From the NCBI RefSeq assembly GCF_050947335.1, contig NW_027473533.1:1-64000 (forward strand): DNA of 64,000 bases, read 5' to 3'. This document shows, piece by piece, positions 27,620-41,200 of the stretch. The translations under genes and the position numbers were made by a program. The DNA comes from Megachile rotundata (taxonomy: Eukaryota; Arthropoda; Insecta; Hymenoptera; Megachilidae). Positions within the stretch are counted from its first letter, which is position 1; every line of letters starts with the position of its first letter. The notes below the pieces were generated by a model. That model was not told the origin of the DNA. It saw only the letters and a program-made list of their open reading frames with translations, and did no database searches.

Positions 27620-29827
27620 CGATCATATAAGCATAATATGGCTAATAATATGAGTTAGATTGATAATAATAAGAGTAATAAGTATAGTAATTTTCGTCCT
27701 ATCGATCATATAAGCATAATATGGCTAATAATATGAGTTAGATTGATAACAATAAGAGTAGTGAGTATAGTAATTGTCGTCCTATCGATCATATAAGCAT
27801 AATATGGCTAATAATATGAGTTAGATTGATAATAATAAGAGTAATGAGTATAGTAATTGTCGTTCTATCGATCATATAAGCATAATATGGCTAATAATAT
27901 GAGTTAGATTGATAATAATAAGAGTAATAAGTATAGTAATTATCGTCCTATCGATCATATAAGCATAATATGGCTAATAATATGAGTTAGATTGATAATG
28001 ATAAGAGTAATAAGTATAGTAATTTTCGTCCTATCGATCATATAAGCATAATATGGCTAATAATATGAGTTAGATTGATAACAATAAGAGTAGTGAGTAT
28101 AGTAATTGTCGTCCTATCGATCATATAAGCATAATATGGCTAATAATATGAGTTAGATTGATAACAATAAGAATAATAAGTATAGTAATTATCGTTCCTT
28201 CGATCACATAAGCATAACATGGCTGATAATATGAGGTGATTGATAATAATAAGACTAATAAGTATAGTAGTTGTCGTTCTATCGATCATATAAGCATAAT
28301 ATGGCGAATAATATGAGTTAGATTGATAATAATAAGAGTAACAAGTATAGTAATTGTCGTTCTATCGATCATATAAGCATAATATGACTAATAATATGAG
28401 TTAGATTGACAATAATAAGAGTAATAAGTATAGTAATTATCATTCTACCGATCATATAAGCATAATATGGTTAATAATATGAGTTAGGTTGATAATAATA
28501 AGAGTGATAAGTATAGTAATTATCGTTCCTTCGATCACATAAGCATAACATGGCTAATAATATGAGGTGATTGATAATAATAAGACTAATAAGTATAGTA
28601 GTTGTCGTTCTCTCGTTCATATAAGCATAATATGGCTAATAATATGAGTTAGATTGATAACAATAAGAGTAGTGAGTATAGTAATTGTCGTCCTATCGAT
28701 CATATAAGCATAATATGGCTAATAATATGAGTTAGATTGATAATAATAAGAGTAATAAGTATAGTAATTTTCGTCCTATCGATCATATAAGCATAATATG
28801 GCTAATAATATGAGTTAGATTGATAACAATAAGAGTAGTGAGTATAGTAATTGTCGTCCTATCGATCATATAAGCATAATATGGCTAATAATATGAGTTA
28901 GATTGATAATAATAAGAGTAATGAGTATAGTAATTGTCGTTCTATCGATCATATAAGCATAATATGGCTAATAATATGAGTTAGATTGATAATAATAAGA
29001 GTAATAAGTATAGTAATTATCGTCCTATCGATCATATAAGCATAATATGGCTAATAATATGAGTTAGATTGATAATGATAAGAGTAATAAGTATAGTAAT
29101 TTTCGTCCTATCGATCATATAAGCATAATATGGCTAATAATATGAGTTAGATTGATAACAATAAGAGTAGTGAGTATAGTAATTGTCGTCCTATCGATCA
29201 TATAAGCATAATATGGCTAATAATATGAGTTAGATTGATAACAATAAGAATAATAAGTATAGTAATTATCGTTCCTTCGATCACATAAGCATAACATGGC
29301 TGATAATATGAGGTGATTGATAATAATAAGACTAATAAGTATAGTAGTTGTCGTTCTATCGATCATATAAGCATAATATGGCTAATAATATGAGTTAGAT
29401 TGATAATAATAAGAGTAACAAGTATAGTAATTGTCGTTCTATCGATCATATAAGCATAATATGACTAATAATATGAGTTAGATTGACAATAATAAGAGTA
29501 ATAAGTATAGTAATTATCATTCTACCGATCATATAAGCATAATATGGTTAATAATATGAGTTAGGTTGATAATAATAAGAGTGATAAGTATAGTAATTAT
29601 CGTTCCTTCGATCACATAAGCATAACATGGCTAATAATATGAGGTGATTGATAATAATAAGACTAATAAGTATAGTAGTTGTCGTTCTCTCGTTCATATA
29701 AGCATAATATGGCTAATAATATGAGTTAGATTGATAACAATAAGAGTAGTGAGTATAGTAATTGTCGTCCTATCGATCATATAAGCATAATATGGCTAAT
29801 AATATGAGTTAGATTGATAATAATAAG
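27620..29827 (+). repeat. 1077-bp (13-monomer) tandem duplication
   Basis: Segment 27620-28750 repeats at 28697-29827. Markers are GATAATGATAAGAG (27994, 29071), ACAATAAGAATAATAAG, CATTCTACCG, AGTGATAAGTATAG and CTCTCGTTCATATAAGC (28610, 29687). A private change in the first copy is ATGGCGAATAATATG near 28303. The matched length slightly exceeds the step, so the pair is tandem. Confidence 0.87.
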
Positions 29828-30330
29828 AGTAACAAGTATAGTAATTGTCGTCCTATCGATCATATAAACATAATATGGCTAATAATATGAGTTAGATTGA
29901 TAATAATAAGAGTAATGAGTATAGTAATTGTCGTTCTATCGATCATATTCGCATAATATGGTTAATAATATGAGTTAGATTGATAATAATAAGAGTAATA
30001 AGTATAGTAATTTTCGTCCTATCGATCATATAAGCATAATATGGCTAATAATATGAGTTAGATTGATAATAATAAGAGTAATAAGTATAGTAATTGTCGT
30101 TCTATCGATCATATAAGCATAATATGGTTAATAATATGAGTTAGATTGATAACAGGGAGTGTAATAAGAATAGTAATTGTCGTTCTGTCGATAATATAAG
30201 CATAATACGGCTAATAATATGAGTTAGGTTGATAAAAATAAGAATAATAAGTATAGTAATTATCGTTCCTTCGATCACATAAGCATAACATGGCTGATAA
30301 TATGAGGTGATTGATAATAATAAGACTAAT
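29498..30330 (+). repeat. Block duplicated at 33395-34227 (offset 3897)
   Basis: About 830 bp, ending domain A in its second copy. The rare AATACGGCTAATAATATG (30206 and 34103) occurs only in these two places. It includes CTCTCGTTC, CATATTCGCAT and the GATAACAGGGAG / TTCTGTCGATAAT units. Confidence 0.87.
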
Positions 30331-30498
30331 AAGTATAGTAATTGTCGTCCTATCGATCATGTAAGCATAATATGGCTAATAATATGAGTTAGATTGACAA
30401 TAATAAGAGTAATAAGTATAGTAATTATCGTCCTATCGATCATATAAGCATAATATGGCTAATAATATGAGTTAGGTTGATAATAATAAGAGTAATTA

Positions 30499-31868
30499 GT
30501 ATAGCAATTGTCGTTCTATCGATCATATAAGCATAATATGGCTAATAATACGAGTTAGATTGACAATAATAAGAGTAATAAGTATAGTAATTATCGTTCT
30601 GCAGATCATATAAGCATAATATGGTTAATAATATGAGTTAGATTGATAATAATAAGAGTAATGAGTATAGTAATTGTCGTTCTATCGATCATATAAGCAT
30701 AATATGGCTAATAATATGGGTTAGATTGATAATAATAAAAGTAATAAGTATAGTAATTATCGTTCTACCGATCATATAAGCATAATATGGTTAATAATAT
30801 GAGTTAGATTGATAATAATGACAGTAATGAGTATAGTAATTGTCGTTCTATCGATCATTTAAGCATAATATGGCTAATAATATGAGTTAGGTTGATAAAA
30901 ATAAGAATAATAAGTATAGTAATTATCGCTCCTTCGATCACATAAGCATAACATGGCTAATAATATGAGGTGATTGATAATAATGAGACTAATAAGTATA
31001 GTAGTTGTCGTTCTATCGATCATATAAGCATAATATGGCTAATAATATGAGTTAGATTGATAACAATAAGAGTAGTGTGTATAGTAAGTGTCGTCCTATC
31101 GATCATATAAGCATAATATGGCTAATAATATGAGTTAGATTGATAATAATAAGAGTAACAAGTATAGTAATTGTCGTCCTATCGATCATATAAGCATAAA
31201 ATGGCTAATAATATGAGTTAGATTGATAATAATAAGAGTAATGAGTATAGTAATTGTCGTTCTATCGATCATATTTGCATAATATGGTTAGTAATATGAG
31301 TTAGATTGATAATAATAAGAGTAATAAGTATAGTAATTTTCGTCCTATCGATCATATAAGCATAATATGGCTAATAATATGAGTTAGATTGATAACAATA
31401 AGAGTAGTGAGTATAGTAATTGTGGTCCTATCGATCATATAAGCATAATATGGCTAATAATATGAGTTAGATTGATAATAATAAGAGTAATAAGTATAGT
31501 AATTGTCGTCCTATCGATCATATAAGCATGATATGGCTAATAATATGAGTTAGATTGATAATAATAAGAGTAATGAGTATAGTAATTGTCGTTCTATCGA
31601 TCATATAAGCATAATATGGCTAATAATATGCGTTAGATTGATAATAATAAGAGTAATAAGTATAGTAATTATCGTTCTACCGATCATATAAGCATAATAT
31701 GGTTAATAATATGAGTTAGATTGATAACAGGGAGTGTAATACGAATCGTAATTGTCGTTCTGTCCATCATATAAGCATAATATGGCTAATAATATGAGTT
31801 AGATTGATAATAATAAGAGTAATAAGTATAGTAATTGTCGTCCTATCGATCATATAAGCATAATATGG
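30499..31868 (+). repeat. Cassette K, copy 6 of 6
   Basis: It is offset from copy 5 by 4891 bp and nearly identical to it, as part of a larger ~2.1-kb duplication (25441-27527 with 30331-32418). A private change is TTCTGCAGATC (near 30598) where the other copies read TTCTACAGATC. Confidence 0.9.
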
Positions 31869-34227
31869 CTAATAGTATGAGTTAGATTGATAATAATAAG
31901 AGTAATAAGTATAGTAATTATCGTTCTACCGATCATATAACCATAATATGGTTAATAATATGAGTTAGATTGATAACAGGGAGTGTAATAAGAATAGTAA
32001 TTGTCGTTCTGTCCATCATATAAGCATAATATGGCTAATAATATGAGTTAGATTGATAATAATAAGAGTAATAAGTATAGTAATTGTCGTCCTATCGATC
32101 ATATAAGCATAATATGGCTAATAGTATGAGTTAGATTGATAATAATAAGAGTAGTGAGTATAGTAATTGTCGTTCTATCGATCATATAAGCATAATATGG
32201 CTAATAATATGAGTTAGATTGATAATAATAAGAGTAATAAGTATAGTAATTGTCGTCCTATCGATCATGTAAGCATAATATGGCTAATAATATGAGTTAG
32301 ATTGACAATAATAAGAGTAATAAGTATAGTAATTATCGTTCTACCGATCATATAAGCATAATATGGCTAATAATATTAGTTAGATTGATAATAATAAGAG
32401 TAATAAGTATAGTAATTGTCGTTCTATCGATCATATTTGCATAATATGGTTAATAATATGAGTTAGATTGATAATAATAAGAGTAGTGAGTATACTAATT
32501 GTCGTTCTATCGATCATATAAGCATAATATGGCTAATAATATGAGTTAGATTGATAATAATAAGAGTAATAAGTATAGTAATTGTCGTCCTATCGATCAC
32601 ATAAGCATAATATGGCTAATAATATGAGTTAATTGATAATGATAAGACTAATAAGTATAGTAATTGTCGTTCTATCGATCATATAAGCATAATATGGCTA
32701 ATAATATGAGTTAGATTGATAACAATAAGAGTAGTGAGTATAGTAATTGTCGTCCTATCGATCATATAAGCATACTATGGCTAATAATATGAGTTAGGTT
32801 GATAATAATAAGAGTAATGAGTATAGTAATTGTCGTTCTATCGATCATATAAGCATAATATGGCTAATAATATGAGTTAGATTGACAATAATAAGAGTAA
32901 TAAGTATAGTAATTATCGTTCTACCGATGATATAAGCATAATATGGTTAATAATATGAGTTAGATTGATAATAATAAGAGTAATGAGTATAGTAATTGTC
33001 GTTCTATCGACCATATAAGCGTAATATGGCTAATAATGTGAGTTAGGTTGATAATAATAACAGTAATGAGTATAGTAATTATCGTTCCTTCGATCACATA
33101 AGCATAACATGGCGAATAATATGCGTTAGATTGATAATAATAAGAGTAGTGAGTATAGTAATTGTCGTTCTATCGATCATATAAGCATAATATGGCTAAT
33201 AATATGAGTTAGATTGATAACAATAAGAGTAGTGAGTATAGTAATTGTCGTCCTATCGATCATATAAGCATACTATGGCTAATAATATGAGTTAGGTTGA
33301 TAATAATAAGAGTAATGAGTATAGTAATTATCGTTCCTTCGATCACATAAGCATAACATGGCGAATAATATGCGTTAGATTGATAATAATAAGAGTAATA
33401 AGTATAGTAATTATCATTCTACCGATCATATAAGCATAATATGGTTAATAATATGAGTTAGGTTGATAATAATAAGAGTGATAAGTATAGTAATTATCGT
33501 TCCTTCGATCACATAAGCATAACATGGCTAATAATATGAGGTGATTGATAATAATAAGACTAATAAGTATAGTAGTTGTCGTTCTCTCGTTCATATAAGC
33601 ATAATATGGCTAATAATATGAGTTAGATTGATAACAATAAGAGTAGTGAGTATAGTAATTGTCGTCCTATCGATCATATAAGCATAATATGGCTAATAAT
33701 ATGAGTTAGATTGATAATAATAAGAGTAACAAGTATAGTAATTGTCGTCCTATCGATCATATAAACATAATATGGCTAATAATATGAGTTAGATTGATAA
33801 TAATAAGAGTAATGAGTATAGTAATTGTCGTTCTATCGATCATATTCGCATAATATGGTTAATAATATGAGTTAGATTGATAATAATAAGAGTAATAAGT
33901 ATAGTAATTTTCGTCCTATCGATCATATAAGCATAATATGGCTAATAATATGAGTTAGATTGATAATAATAAGAGTAATAAGTATAGTAATTGTCGTTCT
34001 ATCGATCATATAAGCATAATATGGTTAATAATATGAGTTAGATTGATAACAGGGAGTGTAATAAGAATAGTAATTGTCGTTCTGTCGATAATATAAGCAT
34101 AATACGGCTAATAATATGAGTTAGGTTGATAAAAATAAGAATAATAAGTATAGTAATTATCGTTCCTTCGATCACATAAGCATAACATGGCTGATAATAT
34201 GAGGTGATTGATAATAATAAGACTAAT

Positions 34228-34480
34228 AAGTATAGTAGTTGTCGTTCTATCGATCATATAAGCATAATATGGCTAATAATATGAGTTAGATTGAAAACAA
34301 TAAGAGTAGTGAGTATAGTAATTGTCGTCCTATCGATCATATAAGCATAATATGGCTAATAATATGAGTTAGATTGATAACAATAAGAGTAGTGAGTATA
34401 GTAATTGTCGTTCTATCGATCATAGAAGCATAATATGGCTAATAATATGTGTTAGATTGATAATAATAAGAGTAATGGGT
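34228..34480 (+). other. Domain A/B transition
   Basis: The last 82-bp A-type monomer lies just before 34227, at the end of a block copied from 29498-30330. Two to three monomers follow with the A-type GATAACAATAAGAGTAGTGA tail, one of them carrying a private change (TTGAAAACAA near 34292). The monomer at 34396 then has an A-like front but the B-type CATAGAAGCA, and the next has the B-type TATGTGTTAG and AATGGGTATAG. No non-satellite sequence, truncated monomer or inversion marks the join, and the 83-bp phase is kept across it. It therefore looks like the limit of two homogenisation domains, not an insertion boundary. Confidence 0.8.
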
Positions 34481-36505
34481 ATAGTAATTGTAGTTCTATC
34501 GATCATATCTGCATTATATGGTTAATAATATGAGTTAGATTGATAATAATAAGAGTAATAAGTATAGTAATTGTCGTTCTATCGATATTATAAGCATAAT
34601 ATGGCTAATAATAAGAGTTAGATTGATAATAATAAGAGTAATAAGTATAGTAATTGTCGTTCTACCGATAATATAAGCATAATATGGCTAATAATATGAG
34701 TTAGATTGATAATACTAAGAGTAGGGAGTATAGTAATTCTCGTTCTATCGATCATAGAAGCATAATATGGCTAATAATATGAGTTAGATTGATAATAATA
34801 AGAGTAATAAGTATAGTAATTGTAGTTCCATTGCTCATATAAGCATAATATGGCTAATAATATGAGTTAGATTCATAATAAAAAGAGTAATAAGTATAGT
34901 AATTGTCGTTCTATCGATCATTTATGCATAATATGGCTAATAATATGAGTTAGATTAATAATAATAAGAGTAGTAAGTATAGTAAATGTCGTGCTATCGA
35001 TCATATCTGCATAATATGGTTAATAATATGAGTTAGATTGATAATAGTAAGAGTAATGTGTATAGTAAATGTCGTGCTATCGATCATATCTGCATAATAT
35101 GGTTAATAATATGAGTTAGATTGATAATAGTAAGAGTAATGTGTATAGTAAATGTCGTGCTATCGATCATATCTGCACAATATGGTTAATAATATGAGTT
35201 AGATTGATAACAGTGAGTGTAATAAGTATAGTAATTGTCGTTCTATCGATCATATAAGCATAATATGGCTAATAATATGAGTTAGATTTATAATAATAAG
35301 AGTAATAAGTATAGTAATTGTCGTTCTATCGATAATATAAGCATAATATGGCTAATAATATGAGTTAGATTGATAATACTAAGAGTAGTGAGTATAGTAA
35401 TTCTCGTTCTATCGATCATAGAAGCATAATATGGCTAATAATATGTGTTAGATTGATAATAATAAGAGTAATGGGTATAGTAATTGTAGTTCTATCGATC
35501 ATATCTGCATTATATGGTTAATAATATGAGTTAGATTGATAATAATAAGAGTAATAAGTATAGTAATTGTCGTTCTATCGATATTATAAGCATAATATGG
35601 CTAATAATAAGAGTTAGATTGATAATAATAAGAGTAATAAGTATAGTAATTGTCGTTCTATCGATCATTTAAGCATAATATGGCTAATAATATGAGTTAG
35701 ATTGATAGTAATAACAGTAATAAGTATAGTAATTGTCGTTCTACCGATAATATAAGCATAATATGGCTAATAATATGAGTTACATTGATAATACTAAGAG
35801 TAGGGAGTATAGTAATTCTCGTTCTATCGATCATAGAAGCATAATATGGCTAATAATATGAGTTAGATTGATAATAATAAGAGTAATGAGTATAGTAATT
35901 GGCGTTCTATCGATCATATCTGCATAATATGGTTAATAATAAGAGTTAGATTGATAATAATAAGAGTAATAAGTATAGTAATTGTCGTTCTATCGATCAT
36001 TTATGCATAATATGGCTAATAATATGAGTTAGATTAATAATAATAAGAGTAGTAAGTATAGTAAATGTCGTGCTATCGATCATATCTGCATAATATGGTT
36101 AATAATATGAGTTAGATTGATAATAGTAAGAGTAATGTGTATAGTAAATGTCGTACTATCGATCATATCTGCATAATATGGTTAATAATATGAGTTAGAT
36201 TGATAATAGTAAGAGTGATGTGTATAGTAAATGTCGTGCTATCGATCATATCTGCACAATATGGTTAATAATATGAGTTAGATTGATAACAGTGAGTGTA
36301 ATAAGTATAGTAATTGTCGTTCTATCGATCATATTAGCATAATATGGTTAATAATATGAATTAGATTGATAATAATAAGAGTAATAAGTATAGTATTTGT
36401 CGTTCTATCGATCATATAAGCATAATATGGCTAATAATATGAGTTAGATTTATAATAATAAGAGTAATAAGTATAGTAATTGTCGTTCTATCGATAATAT
36501 AAGCA
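34420..36505 (+). repeat. Opening block of domain B, recurs at 40811-42896 (offset 6391 = 77 monomers)
   Basis: About 2.09 kb. Shared features in order: CATAGAAGC, TATGTGTTAG, CGATATTATAAGC, TTCCATTGCTCAT (34828, 41219), GATTAATAATAATAAGAGTA, GTAAATGTCGTGC units, the CTGCACAATATGG string (35176 and 36255, matching 41567 and 42646) and GTAATTGGCGTTC (35901, 42292). The copies differ at roughly ten sites by eye, for example AATAGAAAGAG near 41435 and CATACCTGCAC near 42641. They are therefore older than the 2905-bp event further on. Confidence 0.83.
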
Positions 36506-36955
36506 TAATATGGCTAATAATATGAGTTAGATTGATAATACTAAGAGTAGTGAGTATAGTAATTCTCGTTCTATCGATCATAGAAGCATAATATGGCTAA
36601 TAATATGTGTTAGATTGATAATAATAAGAGTAATGGGTATAGTAATTGTAGTTCTATCGATCATATCTGCATTATATGGCTAATAATATGAGTTAGATTG
36701 ATAATAATAAGAGTAATGAGTATAGTAATTGTAGTTCTATCGATCATATCTGCATTATATGGTTAATAATATGAGTTAGATTGATAATAATAAGAGTAAT
36801 AAGTATAGTAATTGTAGTTCTATTGCTCATATAAGCATAATATGGCTAATAATATGAGTTAGATTCATAATAATAAGAGTAATAAGTATAGTAATTGTCG
36901 TTCTATCGATCATTTAAGCATAATATGGCTAATAATATGAGTTAGATTGATAATA
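35100..36955 (+). repeat. 1.85-kb block with copies at 38503-40358 and 44562-46414
   Basis: Offsets are 3403 bp (41 monomers) and then 6059 bp (73 monomers), both exact multiples of 83. The marker AAGAGTGATGTG lies at 36211, 39614 and 45673, and GTAATTGGCGTTC at 35901, 39304 and the matching place near 45363. Upstream of this block the offset to the second copy changes from 3403 to 3486. One 83-bp GTAAATGTCGTGC / AATAGTAAGAG monomer is therefore present three-fold in one place and two-fold in the other, a single-monomer gain or loss. Confidence 0.85.
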
Positions 36956-37099
36956 ATAAGAGTAGTAAGTATAGTAAATGTCGTGCTATCGATCATATCT
37001 GCATAATATGGTTAATAATATGAGTTAGATTGATAATAGTAAGAGTAATGTGTATAGTAAATATCGTGCTATCGATCATATCTGCATAATATTGTTAAT

Positions 37100-38275
37100 A
37101 ATATGAGTTAGATTGATAATAGTAAGAGTAATGTGTATAGTAAATGTCGTGCTATCGATCATATCTGCACAATATGGTTAATAATATGAGTTAGATTGAT
37201 AACAGTGAGTGTAATAAGTATAGTAATTGTCGTTCTACCGATCATATTACCATAATATGGTTAATAATATGAATTAGATTGATAATAATAAGAGTAATAA
37301 GTATAGTATTTGTCGTTCTATCGATCATATAAGCATAATATGGCTAATAATATGAGATAGATTTATAATAATCAGGGTAATAAGTATAGTAATTGTCGTT
37401 CTATCGATCATATAAGCATAATATGGCTAATAATATGAGTTAGATTGATAATAATAAGAGTAATAAGTATAGTAATTGTCGTTCTATCGATCATATCTGC
37501 ATAATATGGTTAATAACATGAGTTAGATTGATAATAGTGAGTGTAATAAGTATAGTAAATGTCGTTCTATCGATCATATAATCATAATATGGGTAATAAT
37601 ATGAGGTAGATTGATGATAATAAGAGTAATAGGTATAGTAAATGTCGTGCTATCGATCATATCTGCATAATATGGTTAATAATATGAGTTAGATTGATAA
37701 TAGTGAGTGTAATAAGTATAGTAAATGTCGTTCTATCGATCATATAAGCATAATATGGCTAATAATATGAGTTAGATTGATAATACTAAGAGTAGTGGGT
37801 ATAGTAATTGTAGTTCTAGCGATCATTTAAGCATAATATGGCTAATAATATGAGTTGGATTGATAATAATAAAAGTAATAAGTATAGTAATTGTCATTCT
37901 ATCGATAATATAAGCATAATATGGCTAATAATATGAGTTAGATTGATAATACTAAGAGTAGTGAGTATAGTAATTCTCGTTCTATCGATCATAGAAGCAT
38001 AATATGGCTAATAATATGTGTTAGATTGATAATAATAAGAGTAATGGGTATAGTAATTGTAGTTCTATCGATCATATCTGCATTATATGGTTAATAATAT
38101 GAGTTAGATTGATAATAATAAGAGTAATAAGTATAGTAATTGTCGTTCTATCGATATTATAAGCATAATATGGCTAATAATAAGAGTTAGATTGATAATA
38201 ATAAGAGTAATAAGTATAGTAATTGTCGTTCTACCGATAATATAAGCATAATATGGCTAATAATATGAGTTAGAT
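37100..38275 (+). repeat. Block duplicated at 46396-47571 (offset 9296 = 112 monomers)
   Basis: About 1.18 kb. Markers are CCGATCATATTACCATAAT, GAGATAGATTTATAATAATC with AGGGTAATAAG (37372, 46668), CATATAATCATAATATGGG, GGTAGATTGATGATAATAAG and TTCTAGCGATCATTTAAGC. The GAGATAG / CAGGG unit also occurs at 50901, 53806, 57875 and 61529, giving six copies in domain B. Confidence 0.85.
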
Positions 38276-41200
38276 TGATAATAATAAGAGTAATAAGTAT
38301 AGTAATTGTAGTTCCATTGCTCATATAAGCATAATATGGCTAATAATATGAGTTAGATTCATAATAATAAGAGTAATAAGTATAGTAATTGTCGTTCTAT
38401 CGATCATTTATGCATAATATGGCTAATAATATGAGTTAGATTAATAATAATAAGAGTAGTAAGTATAGTAAATGTCGTGCTATCGATCATATCTGCATAA
38501 TATGGTTAATAATATGAGTTAGATTGATAATAGTAAGAGTAATGTGTATAGTAAATGTCGTGCTATCGATCATATCTGCACAATATGGTTAATAATATGA
38601 GTTAGATTGATAACAGTGAGTGTAATAAGTATAGTAATTGTCGTTCTATCGATCATATAAGCATAATATGGCTAATAATATGAGTTAGATTTATAATAAT
38701 AAGAGTAATAAGTATAGTAATTGTCGTTCTATCGATAATATAAGCATAATATGGCTAATAATATGAGTTAGATTGATAATACTAAGAGTAGTGAGTATAG
38801 TAATTCTCGTTCTATCGATCATAGAAGCATAATATGGCTAATAATATGTGTTAGATTGATAATAATAAGAGTAATGGGTATAGTAATTGTAGTTCTATCG
38901 ATCATATCTGCATTATATGGTTAATAATATGAGTTAGATTGATAATAATAAGAGTAATAAGTATAGTAATTGTCGTTCTATCGATATTATAAGCATAATA
39001 TGGCTAATAATAAGAGTTAGATTGATAATAATAAGAGTAATAAGTATAGTAATTGTCGTTCTATCGATCATTTAAGCATAATATGGCTAATAATATGAGT
39101 TAGATTGATAGTAATAACAGTAATAAGTATAGTAATTGTCGTTCTACCGATAATATAAGCATAATATGGCTAATAATATGAGTTACATTGATAATACTAA
39201 GAGTAGGGAGTATAGTAATTCTCGTTCTATCGATCATAGAAGCATAATATGGCTAATAATATGAGTTAGATTGATAATAATAAGAGTAATGAGTATAGTA
39301 ATTGGCGTTCTATCGATCATATCTGCATAATATGGTTAATAATAAGAGTTAGATTGATAATAATAAGAGTAATAAGTATAGTAATTGTCGTTCTATCGAT
39401 CATTTATGCATAATATGGCTAATAATATGAGTTAGATTAATAATAATAAGAGTAGTAAGTATAGTAAATGTCGTGCTATCGATCATATCTGCATAATATG
39501 GTTAATAATATGAGTTAGATTGATAATAGTAAGAGTAATGTGTATAGTAAATGTCGTGCTATCGATCATATCTGCATAATATGGTTAATAATATGAGTTA
39601 GATTGATAATAGTAAGAGTGATGTGTATAGTAAATGTCGTGCTATCGATCATATCTGCACAATATGGTTAATAATATGAGTTAGATTGATAACAGTGAGT
39701 GTAATAAGTATAGTAATTGTCGTTCTATCGATCATATTAGCATAATATGGTTAATAATATGAATTAGATTGATAATAATAAGAGTAATAAGTATAGTATT
39801 TGTCGTTCTATCGATCATATAAGCATAATATGGCTAATAATATGAGTTAGATTTATAATAATAAGAGTAATAAGTATAGTAATTGTCGTTCTATCGATAA
39901 TATAAGCATAATATGGCTAATAATATGAGTTAGATTGATAATACTAAGAGTAGTGAGTATAGTAATTCTCGTTCTATCGATCATAGAAGCATAATATGGC
40001 TAATAATATGTGTTAGATTGATAATAATAAGAGTAATGGGTATAGTAATTGTAGTTCTATCGATCATATCTGCATTATATGGCTAATAATATGAGTTAGA
40101 TTGATAATAATAAGAGTAATGAGTATAGTAATTGTAGTTCTATCGATCATATCTGCATTATATGGTTAATAATATGAGTTAGATTGATAATAATAAGAGT
40201 AATAAGTATAGTAATTGTAGTTCTATTGCTCATATAAGCATAATATGGCTAATAATATGAGTTAGATTCATAATAATAAGAGTAATAAGTATAGTAATTG
40301 TTGTTCTATCGATCATTTAAGCATAATATGGCTAATAATATGAGTTAGATTGATAATAATAACAGTAATAAGTATAGTAATTGTCGTTCTATCGATATTA
40401 TAAGCATAATATGGCTAATAATATGAGTTAGATTGATAATAATAAGAGTAATAAGTATAGTAATTGTCGTTCTATCGATCATTTAAGCATAATATGGCTA
40501 ATAATATGAGTTAGATTGATAGCAATAACAGTAATAAGTATAGTAATTGTCGTTCTATCGATAATATAAGCATAATATGGCTAATAATATGAGTTAGATT
40601 GATAATACTAAGAGTAGTGGGTATAGTAATTGTAGTTCTAGCGATCATTTAAGCATAATATGGCTAATAATATGAGTTGGATTGATAATAATAAAAGTAA
40701 TAAGTATAGTAATTGTCATTCTATCGATAATATAAGCATAATATGGCTAATAATATGAGTTAGATTGATAATACTAAGAGTAGTGAGTATAGTAATTCTC
40801 GTTCTATCGATCATAGAAGCATAATATGGCTAATAATATGTGTTAGATTGATAATAATAAGAGTAATGGGTATAGTAATTGTAGTTCTATCGATCATATC
40901 TGCATTATATGGTTAATAATATGAGTTAGATTGATAATAATAAGAGTAATAAGTATAGTAATTGTCGTTCTATCGATATTATAAGCATAATATGGCTAAT
41001 AATAAGAGTTAGATTGATAATAATAAGAGTAATAAGTATAGTAATTGTCGTTCTACCGATAATATAAGCATAATATGGCTAATAATATGAGTTAGATTGA
41101 TAATACTAAGAGTAGGGAGTATAGTAATTCTCGTTCTATCGATCATAGAAGCATAATATGGCTAATAATATGAGTTAGATTGATAATAATAAGAGTAATA

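Larger units (their letters stand above)
1..34395 (+). repeat. Satellite domain A: 415 monomers, with 82-bp variants
   Basis: This domain holds 365 monomers of 83 bp and 50 of 82 bp, which sum exactly to 34,395. The 82-bp units come in two kinds: 36 with GGTGATTGAT in place of GTTAGATTGAT (one of them, near 4200, as TGTGGTGATTG) and 14 with GAGTTAATTGATAATGATAA. Neither occurs downstream of about 34.2 kb. Other A-type marks are GATAACAGGGAGTGTAATAA, GATAACAATAAGAGTAGTGA, GATAAAAATAAGAATAATAA, TATCGTTCCTTCGATCACAT, AAGCATAACATGG and CGTCCTATCG. Variant monomers occur in recurring strings, not at random. A common run is the GACAGTAATGAG unit, then the AAAAATAAGAATAATAAG unit, then the TTCCTTCGATCAC / 82-bp unit, then a unit with AGTAGTTGTCG. 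The domain is a mosaic of duplicated blocks; the main ones are listed separately. Confidence 0.93.

Noticed and set aside
34280..34480. An insertion or rearrangement at the domain boundary
   Set aside because: The monomer phase is unbroken: 415 monomers fill 1-34395 exactly, and no foreign base is present.
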